A stretch of 64,000 bases of DNA, taken from assembly GCA_003586115.2 (NCBI GenBank), contig QVOM02000119.1:52082096-52146095 (forward strand), read 5' to 3'. Shown here in pieces: positions 47,605-59,042 of the stretch. A program made the position numbers and the translations under genes. The stretch comes from Salvator merianae (taxonomy: Eukaryota > Chordata > Lepidosauria > Squamata > Teiidae). Position 1 is the first letter of the stretch. Each line of letters begins with the position of its first letter. The notes below the pieces were generated by a model. It searched no databases, was not told the DNA's origin, and saw only the letters and a list, made by a program, of their open reading frames with translations.

Positions 47605-49011
47605 TAGAGATGTACATGAACTTTTTTCTGGTTTGGTTTGATTCAGTTTAGTTTGAACCAAACCCCACCAACTTCGAACATGTTTGAATCATACTATAAA
47701 TGGCTCAGTTTGAGGTTTGATTTGAATGCTCAACGAACTGCTTAATATAGAAAAGAATGAAGGAGAGCAAGAGGTCACAGCAGGGCCAAAGTTCCACAGA
47801 GATGGAGCTGGAAACCCCAAAATTGGCATGAAGATTGGGGGAGGAGCTCCAGAAAGATCTCTGTCAAGTCTCAGAGCAATTGAACACAACCTTTAATTTT
47901 TATCAGTTTTTTTGAGAAATGTTTCATTTATTCCAGTGGAGCAAGTAAGAGATTTCCTAAAAAAAAATCATAAAAAATTAAGAGCAGTCTCCAAGTGTTG
48001 TGGTGCTCATCACGGATGTCCCTGTCACTCTCCTGGACCCATCTACCAATTTTGAAGAATCTTCTCAAAGTTGACTGCAGTGATTAAACCATCCTGTGTG
48101 GTAGACCACCAAAGCCAAACATGCACAAGTTTGAGCTGCAGCCTACAAAATTGGCAGGTGGGTCTGGGGCATGACAAGAAGGTCCCTGGTGAGTAGCACA
48201 CCATTTGGAAATTGCTCTGAATTCTTATGAATTCAGAACAAAAGAAAACACAAATGTAAACAAATTATGCAGCTCTCCTAGCTTCTGAAAGACCACCTTG
48301 CACATCAAAGTAAAGAAAACTGAGAGCTGCAAGACTCAAGAATATAAATCCCCCTCAAATACCCAGGGGACCTAGCCCATAAACTAATATCCCCTTCCTC
48401 CCTAATCAAATCTCTCAACCAAAAAACAGCAGGTAAGGGAGAAAGAGAATAGAAAGAGCAATTAGAGAAACCTGCTGGCACAAAGCAAAGCAAAGCAAAG
48501 CAAAGCCGCATCAGAAAGAGCAGAGAGTCAGAATAAAGCAGAGAACACAACCAGTAGTTCTGTGATGTGAAAGGAAATAATGCAGCTCACTTAGTCCTTT
48601 TATACCGTCAAATCCTCTCCCTTGATCTCCTCCTTCCTTTGTTCCCACAGCAGCCACTGGTAGACCAGATTCCTTGGCAGAAGAACATAGAGAAAGCAAG
48701 TAGCCAACAGCCTTTATAGAAACAACTGTCGGAACTTGAATAACCCAATTGCAAAAGACAGCACAGTAACTAAGATAAAGATCTATCAAAAATTGGAAAG
48801 TGACTGAGAGCAAAATAGAAAATGTGCCTTTTTTAAAGGTGCTATCCCTTCAAACATATCATCAGACAGATTGTCAAATGTTACGCATGTTCAGTTTGAA
48901 CGAGGCCAGTTTGTTTGAACATCGGGCTTGTTCAGTTTCATGGTGAACACTTCAAACACTCCCTGTTTGCTACAAACTGAGTTTGACAACAAGAAGTTTG
49001 GCACATCTCTA
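47605..49011. mobile_element. hAT-like non-autonomous DNA transposon, 1,407 bp, with 8-bp target duplication
   Basis: The element starts TAGAGATGTACATGAAC and ends GTTTGGCACATCTCTA, inverted termini shared with 9.0, 24.5 and 31.0 kb. It is flanked on both sides by the perfect 8-mer ATCAAAAT (47597-47604 and 49012-49019), the duplication length typical of hAT transposases. The interior has no transposase-like frame and contains an AAAGC pentanucleotide repeat at 48481-48506. A related, inverted piece lies at 56.1-56.6 kb. The perfect duplication argues for a relatively recent insertion or good preservation. Confidence 0.88.
48481..48506. repeat. CAAAG pentanucleotide microsatellite
   Basis: Five tandem CAAAG units inside the hAT-like element. 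Confidence 0.95.
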
Positions 49012-49254
49012 ATCAAAATCCATTTTCCCCGCTTGCATAGTAATTCTCAGAATCATAATTAGAAATAAGTATAACTCTACAAGATTTATTTAAGAGAACC
49101 ATCTGAGAAACACTGTTTCCAAAGAATTAAAAGAAAAAAAGAAAAGCAACCAGAAATCTCTACCTTTCTCAGCTGTTCTGCAATATGAAAACACAAGGGA
49201 ATGTAGCATTTCATCCATAATTGACAGCTAGACTGACATCTTTCTTTCTCCCAG

Positions 49255-49328
49255 TATGGTGTGAGAAAAGTGCCATGGGCAATCTGTTCTGTTTGCCAGA
49301 TCAGTCAGAGAAGGATAAAACCCACCTG
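49255..49328 (+). other. Candidate small exon (unidentified)
   Basis: A pyrimidine-rich acceptor (TTTCTTTCTCCCAG, AG at 49253-49254) is followed 74 bases later by a consensus donor (CTG then GTGAGC at 49329). Within it, an ATG at 49275 has a strong Kozak context (GCCATGG) and opens MGNLFCLPDQSEKDKTHL up to the donor, exactly 18 codons. Gly2 and Cys6 would suit N-myristoylation and palmitoylation. The frame also stays open upstream within the exon. I do not recognise the protein, and no partner exon is visible, so chance is quite possible. It lies in repeat-free DNA just beyond a hAT-like element. Confidence 0.2.
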
Positions 49329-49499
49329 GTGAGCAACACTGTCCATTTGTTGCAGAAGATCCACAGCACTGAAAGCTTGGAGAGAGCAGCATTTAAAGTC
49401 AATGGAGAAACCTTCAAGAAGAGAAAGTTTAAAGGGAATTTTGGACACTCAAATATGGCATTTTTGTTCCCAGTTCACAGAAGTTTCTCACTTACCTAG

Positions 49500-50984
49500 A
49501 GTTTTTCTTGAATATCAAAACCAAAGATTCTTTTGACTCTTTTTCTGTATAAATTCAAAATATAGTTGACAATGTTGAGCAATATAAAGAAGCACTATGG
49601 CAAAATGCATGCTTTCATTTTGCATATACTACTACATCAGGATAGAAAACATCACAGAAAGTGTATGTTTCTCAGGATTATGGACCAGTTTATTTTAGTG
49701 GTTATTTAAAGCTTTAAAATCAATGAATGGGTGAAGTGAATCAGTAAATTACTTTTTAACATAACTTAGGTCCCTATTTCTTGTCATAAACCAAATTTCT
49801 AATGATGCTAATTGTCTGGTTACATTGATCTGCACTTCTGTTGTCCTTCATATCTTTGGAGACATCATGGAATTCCACTTTGAAATGCCCTAGCTATTCA
49901 TCACTTACACTGTGGAAGACCCAATATTCCAACAATAAAAGAGTTCTGCTTCTGTACCTTTCTATTGCCTGACTATTAATAGATAGCTCCCAGCTGCTCC
50001 TTCATTTTTCTTCTGTCAGGAAAGATGTTACTACATGATTAAGATGATGTGCAATTCTAAAGCAATTATCAATTATACTAATTAAGGTCAAATAGAATGG
50101 AACAGCAGCATGTGTTAAAAATAATAATAAAAAACATAAACCAACAGCAAAAGCAATCAAGTCACAGTTATTTGGAAATATCATATGTACATATGACAGT
50201 TCATGTAACCTATACTGTTAACTCTTTATAGAAAATAGTAAAGTCTTGGGGTCTTCCTGGAATTGTTTGGGTAAAAAGTTCATATAACTTTAATTCATGT
50301 CTTCTGTATATGCCATTAAAGATTGTCATTGAGATCTTCCTGATCTGCTGCTTTAAAAAGACAAAACAAAAAAGTAGACCTTTAAAATGATGCTTAATAC
50401 TGTTCTTAACTGGATTAAATAAGTAAATAATGTTCACAATAGCAAAGTTCCTGGCAGTTATGTAGTAGCCTGGAGATTCATGAACAGAAATTTAAGAAAG
50501 CAAAACAGAAAGATAGGGAGAAAATGATTACAATTAGACCTGTTCTCCTTTGCAAATGAGTTACTCAGTGCTTTATTTCAGTTACATTTATTCATTTTTT
50601 TTTCTTTTACATATGTTTGTTTTTCTTGTATGAAGTGTATGACTGAAAAAATGTCTTACTTTCTTTAAAAACATGCACTCTGTGAAACATGTCAAAGGTG
50701 GTCCATTTTCATCAGGAATGTTTTATTCCTTTCTGACAACATAGACTAAAAACAAATTTTACTTAGAAAGAAAACAGAAAATATCTGATGATTATTAATT
50801 GTTTGGGAGCTTGTTCAAAGTAAATAGAGCATCCCAACTGCCCTACTTTATAGGCCTTTATTGCTGGTGTCCTTTCAAAAGATAATTTAAGGTTCATGTG
50901 GAGTAATTCCCTATGAGTTTTACATTACAGATTATGATTATTTATTTCTGAAAATAATAATACATTTTAGTTTTTGTAACAGAG

Positions 50985-50985
<1 letters not shown>
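49500..50985. other. No gene; candidate conserved noncoding stretch
   Basis: Around 50030-50110 a repeat-free segment carries several homeodomain-type cores (GCAATTATCAATTATACTAA). There is no open frame of note. Confidence 0.35.
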
Positions 50986-50987
<2 letters not shown>

Positions 50988-51026
<39 letters not shown>

Positions 51027-51047
51027 GATATAGATATAGAGAGAGAG
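50988..51047. repeat. TG dinucleotide then TAGA/GA microsatellite
   Basis: About eighteen TG units at 50988-51023 pass into TAGATA and GA repeats. Confidence 0.98.
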
Positions 51048-51182
51048 ATTACATACTGGTTGTGTGCCAGCAAGTGATATGGTCCAGGACAGAAAATAAA
51101 CATATTGTTATTACATGTATTAAAAAAACCCTACTTTCTAGGGCCTAAGGCGATTTTCATGGGTACAAACTATCCCAAACTA

Positions 51183-51364
51183 TGGCCCTTTCTGCGCTTG
51201 ACCTTATTTCAGATTACATCTTGGAATAGAGATCTGCTATTTGCATGCCACTATGAACTATGGCAGGCCCCACCTGGGACCTGCTATAATCAGCATTAGT
51301 GTGTGGATAGCAGGTCCCTATTCTGGGATATAGTCCAGAATAAAGCCAAGCACAGAAAAGACCT
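51183..51364. mobile_element. Short foldback DNA element (MITE), about 182 bp
   Basis: TGGCCCTTTCTGCGCTTGAC at the left pairs with AAGCACAGAAAAGACCT at the right. The inner blocks TTATTTCAGATTACATC and GGGATATAGTCCAGAATAA also pair. It is the same family as 16.9 and 29.6 kb. Confidence 0.7.
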
Positions 51365-53479
51365 ATGTTGACCCACACTACCTAGTACAGCTCATGGTGG
51401 GCCAGACTAGTGATAGTATATGTTCTGGACAATAGGCTGCTGTGCCTTCGATATGCCCTTTGTGGTCCACAATACTGCTGCTGATCCAGTCATAGATCTT
51501 TTTCAAGAGATCCACTCTTGGACCTCAGTAGAGTGCCAGCACCTTTAAGAAAGGCATAGCTTTGACAAATGTGGATGAAATGTACTAGTAAGGGGAGCTC
51601 TGCTCTTCTGCACTAGTGTGTGGAGAGCAGATGCATGGACTGTGCTAAAGGTACGTAGGGAAAGGGCCTTAGTAAAGGATGATTTCACTCATGTGATTCA
51701 AATCACATTTTTGAAAGTTTATATTAGATGTACAAAGAAAACTAACTAAAATGAGACATTGGCCAAAGTCGCAAGAAATTGTTGATGGGAAAGAATATGC
51801 AAGTTCCATTGGCAATGTTTTGCTCTAAATTTTCAATTCAACAAGAACATATCCCATTTAATGAAAGAGTTACTGGTTCAAAGTACAGGGCACATATATA
51901 ACCGTGTACAGAATGATTGTGCTGTTCTCATATTAAATGTAGATATCACAATAAAAATAAATAAATGAAATAAATAAAATAAAATCCCTCACCTGAGACT
52001 ACTTCTGTTGACATCTGTGCTTCACTTGAAGGTGGGATGTGTATCAAAACTGTGATATTGCAGAATCACACCTCTTTCCTTCTTTTTTTGGAACTGTTAA
52101 GTCTTTTAGGAGGTGAATTGCAAGAATTATTCAGAATGCAGTGCTAATTAACAGCGATAGGCGCCCTCGGAAAAGCTTGACTGGAATCAGTGCCCACAGT
52201 AAGAGTTGTTGCTTAACAATTCAGTGGAGTGAAAGAAGAGTTCATCAGCTTGAGTTTAAAAAAGGCTAGTATGTTCTTCAACAGTGGCTTCATTCAACTG
52301 GAAATCTAACATGCTACAGTGTGTTACTATATATGTCAGGCTGACTTAAACAGGAGGCCTTGCCCATAAACAGTTATTTATAGAAGTTGTACTGCTATAG
52401 TTCAGTATGTTCAATCTAGGGACGGATGGATCTGTCAAAATTAATTTAAGATATTGCATTTCCAAACCGATGTCCTATTCACTCCACATAAACTTTAGAC
52501 GTGAAACTTAACAAGAGGAAAAGGGTTTGCCCAAATGGGGAACAGCTGTTCTTAGAGCAAACTTCGTGTGGATCTACAAAGCATTTGCAAATCTTGTAGG
52601 GGCTATGGCTGAAGATCCCTGGAGGATTACAGTTTGGCAAACCCATCATCTAAATGAATGAAATTGTTTTGTCTCAAGCACATCCACATGTAGAAAAAAA
52701 ATGACTTAGAAATAGTTTAGAAGTTGTAGCTGCCATACACTGGTGTTTGCATCCCACCTCTGATCCACATTAAAGCCCATAAAATATATTTTGGAAGTGA
52801 TGATATAGCGTGGAAGTATGACCTGGAAGAATAGAGACATGGAAAGAATTGCAGAACCTCTCTTTGAAGCAAACTGATGGTGTACATTAGTGGAGAGCTT
52901 CCCATATTGGAAGGTTTTCTGCTACTTTTCCAGAAAGCATCCCAAACCAGATCAGACTTGTTCTACAAAGAGAAATTGGTTTAAATGGGATATGTTTGCC
53001 TAATTCCCCATTTCTCTCAACTTTACAGATAAGAAAGTAAGAGAAAGAGATGGTAGGAATTTGTTGTAGTGAGGGGATACACAAGCAGGATCTACATGGT
53101 GACTTTATAGTCCTGTGGAAATGCCACAAATGGGCATGGTCCACTCAAGGGAATCTGTAAAATGGAATGTAAGAAGTCAGTTCAAACTCCATTGATCCAC
53201 AAACATTTGTTTTACATTCCTACATTTAGTGATGATCATGGTTTACCTCAAGATTACAAATATTTTGGTGCCTTTCCACATGTTGAGATTGTTCTGCAAG
53301 CACAATCTGTGTTCGAGTTACAGTTAATCAGAAGTCTAGAAATGTTTCAGGCACCAGTGGAAGTCCTCAGAGCCACCAGGGCATTCTCAAGCACATTTGT
53401 ACTGCCTTGTCTACAATATAAAAGAGTTTGTATACACAAATACAAAAATAAGCAATATCCCATCTGTTAAAAACCCACA
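51365..53479. other. No gene; A-rich repeat at 51951-51985
   Basis: An AAAT/AAATA-type low-complexity run lies at 51951-51985. Otherwise unassigned. The minus-strand frame of 85 codons at 52887-53144 has no recognisable motif. Confidence 0.45.
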
Positions 53480-53544
53480 TATTATTATTATTGTTGTTGT
53501 TGTTGTTATTGTTATCATCATCATCATCATCGTTATTATTATTA
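53480..53544. repeat. Compound trinucleotide microsatellite (ATT, GTT, ATC)
   Basis: Consecutive ATT, TTG, ATC and TTA triplets. Minus-strand translation gives Asp and Asn runs that are artefacts. Confidence 0.97.
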
Positions 53545-53889
53545 CATGGGAAAGACCATTTTAAAAGGGAGTAGATAATAATTTTTGTTGCAGAACTTGC
53601 AGAGAAGCTCATGTTACCTGGATGCGCAGGAAGATTAAATGTAGCTTTTCATACATTTGATTTTTGGATAGCAACAGAAAAGGCCAAATTTTTGAACAAT
53701 CCTTTGATTAGGGATCTATGAAAAACATACCACTCGTTCATCCTTCCCCCACTCTCTTGTCCAACTCCACATTATTTCTCTCGTAGATCAGAAATGTAGA
53801 ATAGTTTACTCCACTATGTTGGCCAAACTGTGCAATTTTACAAACCTCAAAAAGGTTACTCAAAATGCTCAAATTAAATCACCAACAGT

Positions 53890-54486
53890 GGGCCTGTTCA
53901 CACTTGTAACTAGTGAGTGTCAGGAACACTCACTAGACAAGTGCATTCGCACAGGCAGACGGCTGCAACGACCTGATCCGCTGCCGATCGTTACTACAAC
54001 TAGACAAGGAAAAAGGTGTCCGAATCCTCACCTGAAGCTCAAAGTGAGCTTCAGGTGAGGATTTGTTCACACCTACCTTGTCCACGATGGTGGCGGCCAT
54101 CTTCCGGGCAATCAACCCACCCATCATGCATGCGTGATGGCACAATCACTCAATGCATGATGGGCAATGGGGCATGGGATGCCGGATGGGGCCGCACTGT
54201 GCCCCGTCCGGCATTTTAGTGCCCGATTGCCAGTGCGAAGGGCGGTCACCAGGGCAGCAGCCTGCAAGCATCAGGCCACTGCCATGGCAACTGGGAGGCC
54301 CGCACAGTGTGCATGCCAATGACCTGACTCAAGCATGCACACTGGGCCTCTCCCCCCTCCCCAGCGCAACTGGGCCTTCCCGATCAGGCCCACCCGGCCT
54401 CATTGGGGTGATTAGGCCCCATAGGTCTGTTCCATGCTAGAATGGGCTAATTAGCCCATTCTAGCATGGGAAGTGCGAACAGGCCC
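53890..54486. mobile_element. GGGCCT-family non-autonomous DNA element, 597 bp
   Basis: Ends are GGGCCTGTTCACACTTG and AAGTGCGAACAGGCCC, good inverted terminal repeats. The left 280 bp, including a palindrome built on CCTCACCTGAAGCTC at about 54023-54065, match 5390-5670 in reverse. The right part is GC-rich and ends in a second palindrome at about 54447-54475 (AATGGGCTAATTAGCCCATT). No open frame with motifs and no visible target duplication. Confidence 0.75.
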
Positions 54487-54785
54487 CTTTATCTTCTGTT
54501 TTGACAAGTTACATTACATTGAAGAAATAGCATTACATGATACTGTTTGTGCTTTTTAGAGAAAGCCACCAAAATAATAACATAAACTGTAAAAATATCC
54601 AAAAGCTTCAAGCAGCTCCACCCAGTTTGCAAGGGGTTTCGTCTAGATGGAATAAATTTTTATTCCATGGGTTGTGACTTAACTGTTCTACTGGTTCATC
54701 TACTAGCAAATCAGTGCATAAATATTAAATATTTATTTTTCAAAAAACATCAGAAAACATAGCTTCAGATAGGTTTTTAGCCCCC

Positions 54786-54875
54786 TTAGTGCAGATGGTA
54801 TCTGCACAATGGGGTCTGTCCCACCTTAGAATGGGCTAATTAGCCCATTCTAAAGTGGAAAGTACAAACAGGACC
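54786..54875. mobile_element. Very short GGGCCT-family element, about 90 bp
   Basis: The left end CCCTTAGTGCAGATGG and right end AAAGTACAAACAGGACC enclose the family palindrome AATGGGCTAATTAGCCCATT at 54832-54851. This is close to a minimal element made of the ends plus the palindrome. Confidence 0.6.
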
Positions 54876-56109
54876 ATAGTGTAGCTTTATAGTTCCTCAG
54901 TAAAGAATTATCTCTACAGAGGAACTGCTGTTCGTCTCATAGCCTGCATGAGTTTGCTTTCCTAATGGCCAAATCTGTCAGATAGGTCACCAGGCAGGCT
55001 GGCAGAAAATGGGCTCCTTTGAACCCAGATAAGAGTTCTAGAACCAGCCATACCATCTGGCTAGATATTTTTAAAGGGATAAATTTGTACCACTCCTTGC
55101 TCCTTCTTGGGAGATTATGGTGAACAAATTTAGTTATTAATATTATTGTTAAATGGTGTCCGTTTTTCCTTCCATGAAAACAATCTGCCTTTGAACTTTA
55201 AAATTAACCCTTTCCACTTTGCAAATTAAATGAGCTCTTTCCTGCAGATTTTGCAGCCAGAAATATATTTAAATTCAGGTCTTGAATGAACCAATTTCAA
55301 AAGACAACACAGTAACCAATCAGTGAAGTCCTGGATTTAAATATCTTCCTTGCTGACAAATTTCAGACAGAGTTCATTTGCTGTAAAATGAAAAGGGATA
55401 TTTTCAAAGTTCAAAGGAAGATTGTTTTCCTGGGATGAAAAGCAGGCACCATTTGACAATAATGATACAACCAAACTTGTTAATCACAAGAAGAACAGAA
55501 AGTGCTAAGTTCATTATGATGTAAGCAGTCTAGATGCAGAAATTTGCTATACCCATGATGTAGCTTGCAATTCTGCCTGGAAAGAATTCTCCTGTAAGAA
55601 GTATTATCTTTCAGAGACATAGCTGTTGACTCTTCATAGCACGGGCTGCTGCTATGGCAAAGTGAAGTGAACTGCTGTCTTCATAGCCTGCTCTCCATAA
55701 GTCCCAGTGATCGTGATCAAAATGGCAGAAAAGCAGAGTCCTCTGAAACCAGAGAGGTGCTCCAATAACCCACAAAGTCATCCATTTCACCCACCCAGCC
55801 CCATCAATGTTGGCAGATAGAATGATGACATGGGTTATGCTCACTCTGAGCCAGTATACTGTTCTGGTCAGATAAGTTTAAAGGAAAGGTAGGTTCTTTG
55901 GCAAGACACTTTGGGATCATGCCATGTATTTTTTTCTGTGTGTTCTTGTTGTTTGAGAATGTGGACAATAGGTAGGAATGGTGCACTGATTTTTTCTCAT
56001 GTTTTTCTTTCTAGACATTTTCCCATAGAAAAAAGAGCAAATTTCAGTGATGGGAAAGTTGTGACAGAAGACAAAAGGCAGGACCTATTGCCCCAGGGGT
56101 GACTGTAGG
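54876..56109. other. No gene recognised
   Basis: Unassigned DNA. Minus-strand frames at 55611-55986 are under 80 codons and have no motif. Confidence 0.45.
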
Positions 56110-56626
56110 GCTGCCTGGTGTCCCCCAGAACCTACACCCCAATTTTAGAGGCTCCAGCTCAAACTATGCAGAACTTTGACTCTGCTGGCCTACCTGCCAG
56201 GAATGTAGTCAGCATTGTCAACCTTGAATTAGAACTTCCAAAAGGAGCATGCAGCTCCAGGGCAGTAACAGGTTGGCCCTTAGTGAGCAGCACAATATAT
56301 GGAGGGTATTTCTGGACGTCTCTCTCCTGTTCCCTAGGAACACATGGTACATTTACAAAAAAGTCATAAAAAATCAAGGCTGGGGTCTTTTTGGAGCCCC
56401 CTCCCCCAGATCCACATACCAATTTTTGAATTATTCTGGTCAAAATCTGTGGAACTCTGCCTCTTGTTCTCTTCCATTGTTTCCTGTGTAGAACTATTTG
56501 ATGAACATTCAAACCAAACTTTGAATTTCTTTTAGCTGTTCAAAGTTTGATTCAAACTTGTTCACATTATGTGTGCTTCAGTCTGAATTGAACCAAACCA
56601 GAAAAAAAGTTTGTGCCCATCTCTTG
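56110..56626. mobile_element. Fragment of the hAT-like TAGAGATGTGC family
   Basis: The right end AAAGTTTGTGCCCATCTCTT is a decayed family terminus. The interior shares with the 47.6-kb element the ACCCCAATTTTAGAGGCTCC-type and GTTTGATTCAAAC blocks, in opposite orientation. Open frames on both strands are repeat-derived. Confidence 0.55.
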
Positions 56627-56629
56627 TAT

Positions 56630-56835
56630 AGACTTGTGAAATCATTAAGATATTCAGGGAAGATCCTGTTGCAGGTACCGCAAAATGCTGAATGTCATCT
56701 TGTGACTACTTGCACTTGGGCCTTCTCTGTGGTGGCACTCAAGCTCTGCAGTAGTCTTCCCTCATATTTATGGAGCATCCACATTTCTGGTTTTTAGGTG
56801 CCAACTGAAGACTTATCTTTTTTACCCAGATTTTT
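56630..56835 (+). mobile_element. Old L2/L3-like LINE 3' end
   Basis: The plus frame gives LLQVPQNAECHLVTTCTWAF and then SVVALKLCSSLP, matching the usual LLEVP....AF.VVAP.LWN.LP tail of L2-like ORF2s. A frame after the stop gives a QLKTYLF-like continuation. It is related to the piece at 27.6 kb. Confidence 0.65.
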
Positions 56836-56839
56836 CCAG

Positions 56840-57403
56840 AGTGAGTGTAGAATTATATCACAAATCTACAGAAGTCAATGGGTTAATTTTAAATACATGC
56901 CAAATATCCCTTTCCCATTATTTAAATCATGGCTCATTGTTTCAAATCATTGCATTGTAAACCCTCACATTGTATTTTGATACACTGTGTGTACTTTTTC
57001 TCCAAGAAGAAATAACTTATTTTACCATGGGAAAAGGTTTGAAAGCCCTTTAATTTGCTCAGATATTTTAAAGTGCTGTGGGGTTTACATTGATACAGAA
57101 TAGTTTTTAAAAAAACCAGGAAACCTTTGCTGCTATAGAAAAGTATTATATGGAAGGAGTATGGAGTATTATTTTGCTTAATACAGATGATTAAGCACTT
57201 ATCCTTTTATTTTTTTTAAAACTAAAATTTTAAAATTTAGCACACAGAGTATAATGAAGACACAGTTTTAGCAGTCCATTATTATCTTGCATTCTTTTCT
57301 TCTGTTCCACCAACTGAAATGTTGATCAGTCAATCGTAATCTTGCATTGTTAATTGCGTATTGCACGGACGATGATCAAAAGATTCTGCTTCATTTAGCT
57401 TTG
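56840..57403. other. No gene recognised
   Basis: AT-rich unassigned sequence with no coding motif. Confidence 0.5.
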
Positions 57404-57411
57404 TTCTAGCC

Positions 57412-57558
57412 AAGAACTGCTCAACTTGCAGCGCTCCAGAGGTTCTGAACTACAACTCCCAGCATTCCACTTCTGTGGGCCTGGCATGAAATGCTAAGAG
57501 TGGGATACTGGTAGTTGAAGTTCAGGAGCAAATGATGGGCTGCAATTGAGCAGCCCTA
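57412..57558. mobile_element. hAT-like MITE, 147 bp, with perfect 8-bp target duplication
   Basis: The inverted ends are CTGCTCAACTTGCAGC and GGGCTGCAATTGAGCAGCCC. The element is flanked by the direct 8-mer TTCTAGCC at 57404-57411 and 57559-57566. It contains the ACTACAACTCCCAGCATTCC motif that is widespread in sauropsid repeats, with its inverse near 57505-57525. It is too short to encode anything. Confidence 0.85.
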
Positions 57559-57985
57559 TTCTAGCCTGTACTCTGTATCCATCAGTATAGCCACTGTGCT
57601 GAGTATAAACTGTCATTTCTCAAAATGTCAGAAAGATGTGCAAGCGTGTGATTCAGTTTAACAGTTTTTGTCAATGGTGATGGATTTTCTTATCTGAGTT
57701 TGCATTGTGTTATGTATTTGTTCTCAGTGGTGAATAAAGGAGGCTAAATATCAGAAAATTTAAGATTAGAAAGTCTTTTTCTAAGACAGATTTTATAGAT
57801 TTAACAGTTCTAAAGGAAAATTCTGCACATAATTATTTAAATGCAAATTCCAAAAATCTTTCACAGTATTCTGGGAACTTGTTTTTCAGAATGTATGTAT
57901 AAATTTAGTTTACTTAGGGCAAAACAAAAAAGTGAAGTGTTAGTGTTTTCTTTATCCAGAATGTGATCAGACAAGGCTTTTTTTT

Positions 57986-57999
57986 GGGGGGGGGAGGGG
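57986..57999. repeat. G-rich tract
   Basis: A run of nine G, one A and four G. Confidence 0.9.
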
Positions 58000-58149
58000 T
58001 CATCTGTTTAAGAAAAAGCGTCCCTTGCATAGACACACAAAAATGCCATTCAAACAGTTAACTGATTGGGCATACAAAAGTCCACTTTGTTAAATACACT
58101 GGAGCCTGTTTTCATCTCCAAATCTGGCAATACCTTCCTGACAATGGAT

Positions 58150-58515
58150 TGTCTCTGATTGACCTCTTATCTGATTGACCTCACTGATTGACCTCTTATC
58201 TGCCCAGTTTTTCATGGCCATGATTGGTTACATTTTCTACCTTTGTGTTTAATTAGCAAATATGATTGGTTACATTTTCTACCTCTATGCTTATGTAACT
58301 TCCTGCCCAATTTGACTAAAAGAAAGAGAATTATTTGATGTTATGAAACCCTAAATGAGGAAAGGGTCTGTTGTTAAAACACCATTTTGGTGTCCCAGAA
58401 TGCTCTGGCTATTGCTACATTTGAAATTTTGTGGGGAAACCAAAATGTTGTATAAATAAAGTTGCCTAATGTTGCACAACATTTGTTATCACCACTGTCA
58501 AATAAAACACACCCA
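58150..58515 (+). other. Possible solo-LTR-like stretch
   Basis: There are three copies of CTGATTGACCTC (58155-58200) and a 28-bp near-duplicate built on ATGATTGGTTACATTTTCTA (58219 and 58262). Both copies hold an inverted CCAAT box. A TGTATAAATAAAG motif (about 58450) and an AATAAA (58501) follow. The repeated U3-like blocks plus TATA and poly-A signals suggest an old LTR. I could not place TG/CA ends or a target duplication, and no internal retroviral genes are present. Confidence 0.3.
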
Positions 58516-59042
58516 GTTGACAACTGTTGAGGATTAAATGTTCTGTAAGTCTAGATCAGAACTAGCCAGAAAATACAATAGACATGCATACAGTATGGTT
58601 TCCCAATAAATATTTATTTCCATAACTGGCTATATATTTAGATTGGGGAGGGGGGACTGGGTCATTAGCCTTTCTCTGACAAAAGGCTGATTGTACTCTC
58701 ATTTGCCTCCTCCTTCATTTTGTAGAGTGACGGTGGCAGAGCAATTTATGCCCATGCCATTCAAACATGGGACTTAAGATGCAAAACATTCAGGGGGCAT
58801 TTCCACTCCAATGATTAACCAACAAAGTTGGAAATGCCACATCTGCAAACTTTCATTCTGTAACTGTGAGGATTTGGAGGTCGGGAGCCACCTAGTAATT
58901 GGCTTGCCTTCCTCTTCTGCAGCAGGTCTGTGGACTCCCATACACTGAATGCCCCCCAGAGTTTTTACTGAGAGTGGGGAAATGGGCAATTGATTACCAG
59001 TTGTAAGCACAAACCAAAAATAATCCTTTAACATTCAACTTT

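Noticed and set aside
48305..48813. Two overlapping minus-strand frames of 81 and 100 codons with hydrophobic stretches
   Set aside because: They lie inside the hAT-like element, have no transposase motif, and one crosses a pentanucleotide repeat.
53367..53612. Poly-Asp/poly-Asn open frame
   Set aside because: Translation of a compound trinucleotide microsatellite, with no other coding evidence.
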